Shown here one piece after another: positions 15,310 through 18,529 of a stretch of 18,529 bases of DNA. The stretch is from Pedobacter sp. UBA4863. Its GTDB lineage: Bacteria > Bacteroidota > Bacteroidia > Sphingobacteriales > Sphingobacteriaceae. Each line of letters opens with the position of its first letter. The stretch's first letter is position 1. Under the pieces are notes generated by a model. That model was not told where the DNA came from and searched no databases. It saw only the letters and a program-made list of their open reading frames with translations. The position numbers and the translations under genes are program-made. The DNA lies in contig NZ_DHDZ01000048.1 of assembly GCF_002399615.1 (NCBI RefSeq), positions 10,667 through 29,195 on the forward strand. The letters run 5' to 3'.

Positions 15310-16166
15310 TAATTGTATAGTGTGCCTGTATTTACAACTGGTTGAGCATTTCTATCGCCACATAATACCACTAGTAAGTTGCTTACCATAGCCGCTTTGC
15401 GTTCTTCATCTAACTTAACTATTTCCTTTTCAGATAATCTCTCTAAAGCCATTTCAACCATCCCAACAGCGCCTTCAACAATCAGTTTACGAGCTGCAAT
15501 TACTGCAGAAGCTTGCTGGCGTTGCAACATAGCGCTCGCTATTTCCTGTGCATAGGCTAAATGCGAAATTCTTGCTTCTATTACTTCAATACCGGCTCTC
15601 GAAAGACGCTCGTTTAGTTCTTGTTCTAAAAGTGAGTTTACTTTATCCGCACCATCTTTAAGGGTGATTTGTGCATCTTCGTCTTCCAGATTATCGTAGG
15701 CAAAGCTATTTGCTAAATGTCTTACCGCCGCTTCACTTTGTATACTCACATATTGCACATAGTCTTCTACAGAGAAACTGGCTTTTGCTGTTTCCTGCAC
15801 TTGCCATACCACTACAGCGCCAATTTCTATGGGGTTGCCCATTTTATCGTTCACTTTTAATTGTTGTCCGTTTAGGTTTCTAGCTCGCAACGACAGTTTT
15901 TTCTTGGTAGTTAGCGGGTTTACCCAGAAGAAACCATCAGATTTTACAGTGCCTACGTATTTTCCAAACAAGGTCAATACTTTCGATTCGTTAGGGTTAA
16001 CGATAATCAAGCCCGGTAGAACGAGAATGAAATCTATAGTTAATACAAGAGCTCCCCAACCAAATTGACGGTGAGCTAAAAGGCATCCCCCAACAATTAA
16101 GAGGATAATTGACACGACTAACGTTAAGTAGCCAGAAGGTGGTTTGATAATTTTTTCAGATTGCAT
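15309..16166 (-). CDS. SPFH (band 7 / stomatin-like) domain membrane protein
   Basis: A 285-residue membrane-anchored member of the SPFH (stomatin/prohibitin/flotillin/HflK) superfamily, whose members form ring- or cage-like oligomers on membranes and organise proteins in lipid patches. Two hydrophobic segments occur at about 13-33 and 38-56, followed by VNPNESKVLTLFGKYVGT, the usual beginning of the SPFH domain. Further marks are SLRARNLNGQQLKVNDKMG, PIEIGAVVVWQV, and the helical stretch LEQELNERLSRAGIEVIEARISHLAYAQEIASAMLQRQQASAV with its conserved AMLQRQQA. The C-terminus (about 235-285) ends in a charged helix, then LLVVLCGDRNAQPVVNTGTLYN. It is the first gene of the three-gene operon; its promoter probably lies in 16167-16307, where I see no clear minus-strand TAnnTTTG. 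Confidence 0.9.
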   Translation of the reverse strand: MQSEKIIKPPSGYLTLVVSIILLIVGGCLLAHRQFGWGALVLTIDFILVLPGLIIVNPNESKVLTLFGKYVGTVKSDGFFWVNPLTTKKKLSLRARNLNGQQLKVNDKMGNPIEIGAVVVWQVQETAKASFSVEDYVQYVSIQSEAAVRHLANSFAYDNLEDEDAQITLKDGADKVNSLLEQELNERLSRAGIEVIEARISHLAYAQEIASAMLQRQQASAVIAARKLIVEGAVGMVEMALERLSEKEIVKLDEERKAAMVSNLLVVLCGDRNAQPVVNTGTLYN

Positions 16167-16278
16167 AATGATATTATTTTGATATCAATTTTAATAAAAA
16201 TATTTTTTAGTTCCAAATGATTTTTTCCACTCTCTTTAATCTATTGGCTACTTTATGTGCTTATGAAGAAATAAATAG

Positions 16279-16286
16279 TATTTTTG
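16279..16286 (+). promoter_or_regulatory. Candidate -7 promoter element of the 7TM-HD gene
   Basis: TATTTTTG is an exact TAnnTTTG match lying 21 bases before the TTG start at 16308, so the transcript would have a short leader of about 15-18 bases. The -33 region (near 16256) has only a weak TGTG. The remaining part of the 141-bp divergent gap is A/T-rich and must also carry the SPFH promoter. Confidence 0.45.
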
Positions 16287-16307
16287 ATTTATTAAAAGAA
16301 TTATATT

Positions 16308-18383
16308 TTGGCCAAGATTAAAAAGAATTCGCATAAAATACTTTATCGCAAGTATTCATCTAACCTTAAATATGTGATGATGGTGGTTTGTGTGTTAGTA
16401 ATCACATTCTACTTGCCCAAACAGCCCCGCTTTCGTTACGAATTTGAAAAAGGTAAAACATGGCTAAATAAAGATTTGGTTTCGCCCTTTAGTTTTGCTG
16501 TTTTAAAAACGCCCCAACAAATAGAAGCGGATAAAAAGACTGCTGTGGAGAATACCTTGCCTATTTATCAATATGTAGAAGATGTTTTTAAAGAGCAAGG
16601 GGAAGCTTATTTGAATGAATTTGATGTTAAATGGAAATCGAACACCTTAAATGAAAATGAAAAAGAAACGAATAAGCAGCGTTCTTATCAATTACTAAAT
16701 ACCATCTACAACAAAGGTATTATTGATGTAAACCCCAAACATCAAACAAAAGGAAAATATTACGATTTTTCGCTGGTAAAAAATAACGTTTCTACAAAAA
16801 GCAACTCTCAGGATTTATTTACGGTAGAAACTGCACTAGTTTATTTAAAAGATCATCTTAATATTAGTAATGAGGCTATTAAAAAAACAATAATTGAGTT
16901 GGCCGAGAGCCACGTAAAACCCAATGTGCTTTTTGACGATGCACTTACCACAACGGTGCAGGCAAATGCAATTAATAGTATATCTACCACCAAAGGCATG
17001 GTGCAAAAGGGCGAGCTAATTGTGGCTAATGAAACGGTGATTGATGAAGAGGTATATCAGAAGTTGGTATCGTTTAGAGAAACATACGACGCACAGACTA
17101 AAAGTGTAGGAGATGATAAGCTGGTGTTTTTAGGGCAGGTGCTATTAGTAGGTTTTATTACAGGTTTGCTGATGGTGTTTCTTTTCCTTTTTAGAAAAGA
17201 TATTTATGCTGACAATAGGCAGTTGGCACTATTGCTTTTGGTAATTACCATGATGTTGCTGGTGCTTACTTGGGCAATTAAGTTTAATTTATCTAGCCTC
17301 TACCTAATTCCGTTCTGTATTGTTCCCATTATCATCAGGATATTGTTTGATACACGCTTGGCGCTTAATTTGCATTTATTGGTAATTTTAATTGCTGGTT
17401 TTTTTGTGCCTAATAGTTTCGAGTTTGTTTTTTATCAAACTACGGCTGGTATGGTAGCTATTTATAGTATCAAAAACCTGGTAAAACGTGAACAACTTTT
17501 AATATCAGCAGCGTTTATTCTTAGTGCTTATTTTGTATCTTTCATGGGAATTGCGCTATTGCGGGAAGGTTCTCTGGGACATATAGAATGGGTGAATTTC
17601 TTGCCTTTTGTATTTAGCGTATTACTTTCTTTATTGGCCTACCCGTTAATTTATGCTTTCGAAAGGTTATTTGGTATTACTTCTGATGTAGCTTTAATTG
17701 AGTTGACCAATACCAACAATAAACTGCTCCGAGAACTTGCTTTTAAGGCACCAGGAACATTTCAGCACTCGCTACAGGTGGCTAATTTAGCGGAAGCTGC
17801 AATTTTTAAGATAGGAGGAAATGCACTTTTAGTTAGGGCAGGAGCCTTGTATCACGATATTGGTAAAATGGAAAACCCCCAGTATTTTATCGAAAACCAA
17901 ACAGGTGTTAGTCCACATGATAAATTGCCTTATGAACAGAGTGCCCAGATTATTATTAGGCATGTACACAAAGGAATTGAAATTACACGAAAGAATAAGT
18001 TGCCCGAGTCGGTAATCGATTTTATCCGTACGCACCACGGTAACACTCGTGTCGATTATTTTTATCAATCTTTCCTGAAAAATTCGCCGGAGAAATTTAT
18101 AGACGAGAATATTTTTCGTTATCCAGGACCAATTCCATTTTCGAAAGAAACAGGTGTTTTAATGTTGGCCGATTCGGTAGAAGCAGCCTCAAGGAGCCTT
18201 AAAAATCCGGATGCGCAAAATATAAATGACCTAGTAGAAAGGATCATTAACTATAAATTAGAGCAAAATCAATTAGATAATTGCGATTTAACGTTAAAAG
18301 ATTTAGAAACTATTAAGTTGATATTCAAGACGATGCTAATGAGTATCTATCATGTTCGCGTAGATTATTCACAAACAACGTAA
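16308..18383 (+). CDS. 7TM-HD (YqfF/PgpH-type) HD-domain phosphohydrolase, likely c-di-AMP phosphodiesterase
   Basis: A 691-residue inner-membrane protein of the 7TMR-HD family. One N-terminal TM helix (about 22-37) is followed by a large extracytoplasmic domain (about 40-270), then about seven helices (from about 272 to 460), and a C-terminal HD phosphohydrolase domain. Metal-binding residues are visible as H487 in TFQHSLQVANL and H516/D517 in YHDIGK, with further conserved RTHHG and MLADSVEAA. Listeria PgpH, of the same architecture, hydrolyses cyclic di-AMP, so this is the likely role by family. The start is unusual: TTG at 16308 is the only sensible one upstream of TM1, because the first in-frame ATG (about residue 23) falls inside the first helix. 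It is divergent from the SPFH operon. Confidence 0.9.
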   Translation: MAKIKKNSHKILYRKYSSNLKYVMMVVCVLVITFYLPKQPRFRYEFEKGKTWLNKDLVSPFSFAVLKTPQQIEADKKTAVENTLPIYQYVEDVFKEQGEAYLNEFDVKWKSNTLNENEKETNKQRSYQLLNTIYNKGIIDVNPKHQTKGKYYDFSLVKNNVSTKSNSQDLFTVETALVYLKDHLNISNEAIKKTIIELAESHVKPNVLFDDALTTTVQANAINSISTTKGMVQKGELIVANETVIDEEVYQKLVSFRETYDAQTKSVGDDKLVFLGQVLLVGFITGLLMVFLFLFRKDIYADNRQLALLLLVITMMLLVLTWAIKFNLSSLYLIPFCIVPIIIRILFDTRLALNLHLLVILIAGFFVPNSFEFVFYQTTAGMVAIYSIKNLVKREQLLISAAFILSAYFVSFMGIALLREGSLGHIEWVNFLPFVFSVLLSLLAYPLIYAFERLFGITSDVALIELTNTNNKLLRELAFKAPGTFQHSLQVANLAEAAIFKIGGNALLVRAGALYHDIGKMENPQYFIENQTGVSPHDKLPYEQSAQIIIRHVHKGIEITRKNKLPESVIDFIRTHHGNTRVDYFYQSFLKNSPEKFIDENIFRYPGPIPFSKETGVLMLADSVEAASRSLKNPDAQNINDLVERIINYKLEQNQLDNCDLTLKDLETIKLIFKTMLMSIYHVRVDYSQTT

Positions 18384-18389
18384 TTTTTT

Positions 18390-18419
18390 TTTGCAAACAT
18401 TAATGAATTGCTATATTTG
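18390..18419 (+). promoter_or_regulatory. Bacteroidota promoter for tRNA-Ser
   Basis: A -33 TTTG at 18390-18393 and an exact -7 TATATTTG at 18412-18419 are separated by 18 bases, close to the usual 19-20. Predicted transcription start near 18424, about 27 bases before the mature tRNA. This is the best complete promoter in the window. Confidence 0.7.
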
Positions 18420-18450
18420 CAACCTCGAAAGGCTTAAAAGCTAATCGGAA

Positions 18451-18529
18451 GGAGAGGTGCCTGAGAGGCCGAAAGGAACAGTTTGCTAAACTGTCGTACT
18501 GGAAACGGTACCGCGGGTTCGAATCCCGC
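18451..18529 (+). tRNA. tRNA-Ser (anticodon GCU), 3' end cut off by window
   Basis: The acceptor 5' strand GGAGAGG begins at 18451. The anticodon stem ACAGT/ACTGT (18478-18482 and 18490-18494) encloses the loop TTGCTAA with anticodon GCT at 18485-18487, reading AGC and AGU serine codons. A long variable arm (GTACTGGAAACGGTAC) is diagnostic of a class II tRNA such as serine. The T arm GCGGGTTCGAATCCCGC ends exactly at the window end, so the 3' acceptor strand and CCA lie outside. Confidence 0.95.

Noticed and set aside
14616..16166. Toxin-antitoxin system or anti-phage defence island around the Arc-like gene.
   Set aside because: No toxin, nuclease, NTPase or other effector is present, and neighbours are housekeeping genes, so such a label is not supported.
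18381..18393. Run of nine T after the 7TM-HD stop codon as a terminator.
   Set aside because: No stem-loop precedes it; the following TTTG fits better as the -33 part of the tRNA promoter.

Overview
The window looks like chromosomal DNA from a member of the Bacteroidota, most likely Pedobacter or a close relative in Sphingobacteriaceae. The signs are low G+C, almost no Shine-Dalgarno sequences, several exact copies of the Bacteroidota -7 promoter element TAnnTTTG, and a gene set typical of that group (FucP-type sugar permease, lipoprotein-anchored TPR histidine kinase, POT transporter, one-piece GuaA). Genus placement is inference from general resemblance; no search was run. I see no phage, insertion sequence, CRISPR array or rRNA.

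Layout. A terminator (99-136) precedes a FucP-like sugar:H+ symporter (237-1520), which ends in its own terminator. Next come a dCMP deaminase and, 24 bp later, a TPR sensor histidine kinase (1620-4160). A 264-bp gap with a direct repeat and a near-leaderless promoter leads to GMP synthase guaA (4425-5951). A type-1 periplasmic-binding-fold lipoprotein (5908-7128) overlaps the end of guaA. A palindromic intergenic repeat (7157-7234) precedes an RsmB-like rRNA m5C methyltransferase (7287-8450), a DUF72 protein (8556-9479), a 1-Cys peroxiredoxin (9569-10204) and a cold-shock protein (10282-10479). A perfect 36-bp palindrome serves as a shared terminator where transcription converges.

On the minus strand lie a POT-family peptide transporter (10558-12327), a thiolase followed 8 bp later by a secreted protein of unknown function (14518-12408), and a tightly overlapping three-gene operon (16166-14616): an SPFH membrane protein, a two-TM protein with a PH-like domain, and a 57-residue Arc-type ribbon-helix-helix protein. 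On the plus strand, a divergently transcribed 7TM-HD phosphodiesterase-like protein (16308-18383) is followed by a tRNA-Ser(GCU) cut off by the window end.

Most genes are housekeeping (nucleotide metabolism, rRNA modification, redox defence, thiolase). No clear, complete novel system is visible. The best candidate for undescribed biology is the SPFH / PH-like / Arc operon, which joins membrane proteins and a small DNA-binding protein by overlapping codons. The guaA upstream region (11-bp direct repeat plus a promoter almost touching the start codon) is the most interesting regulatory stretch.
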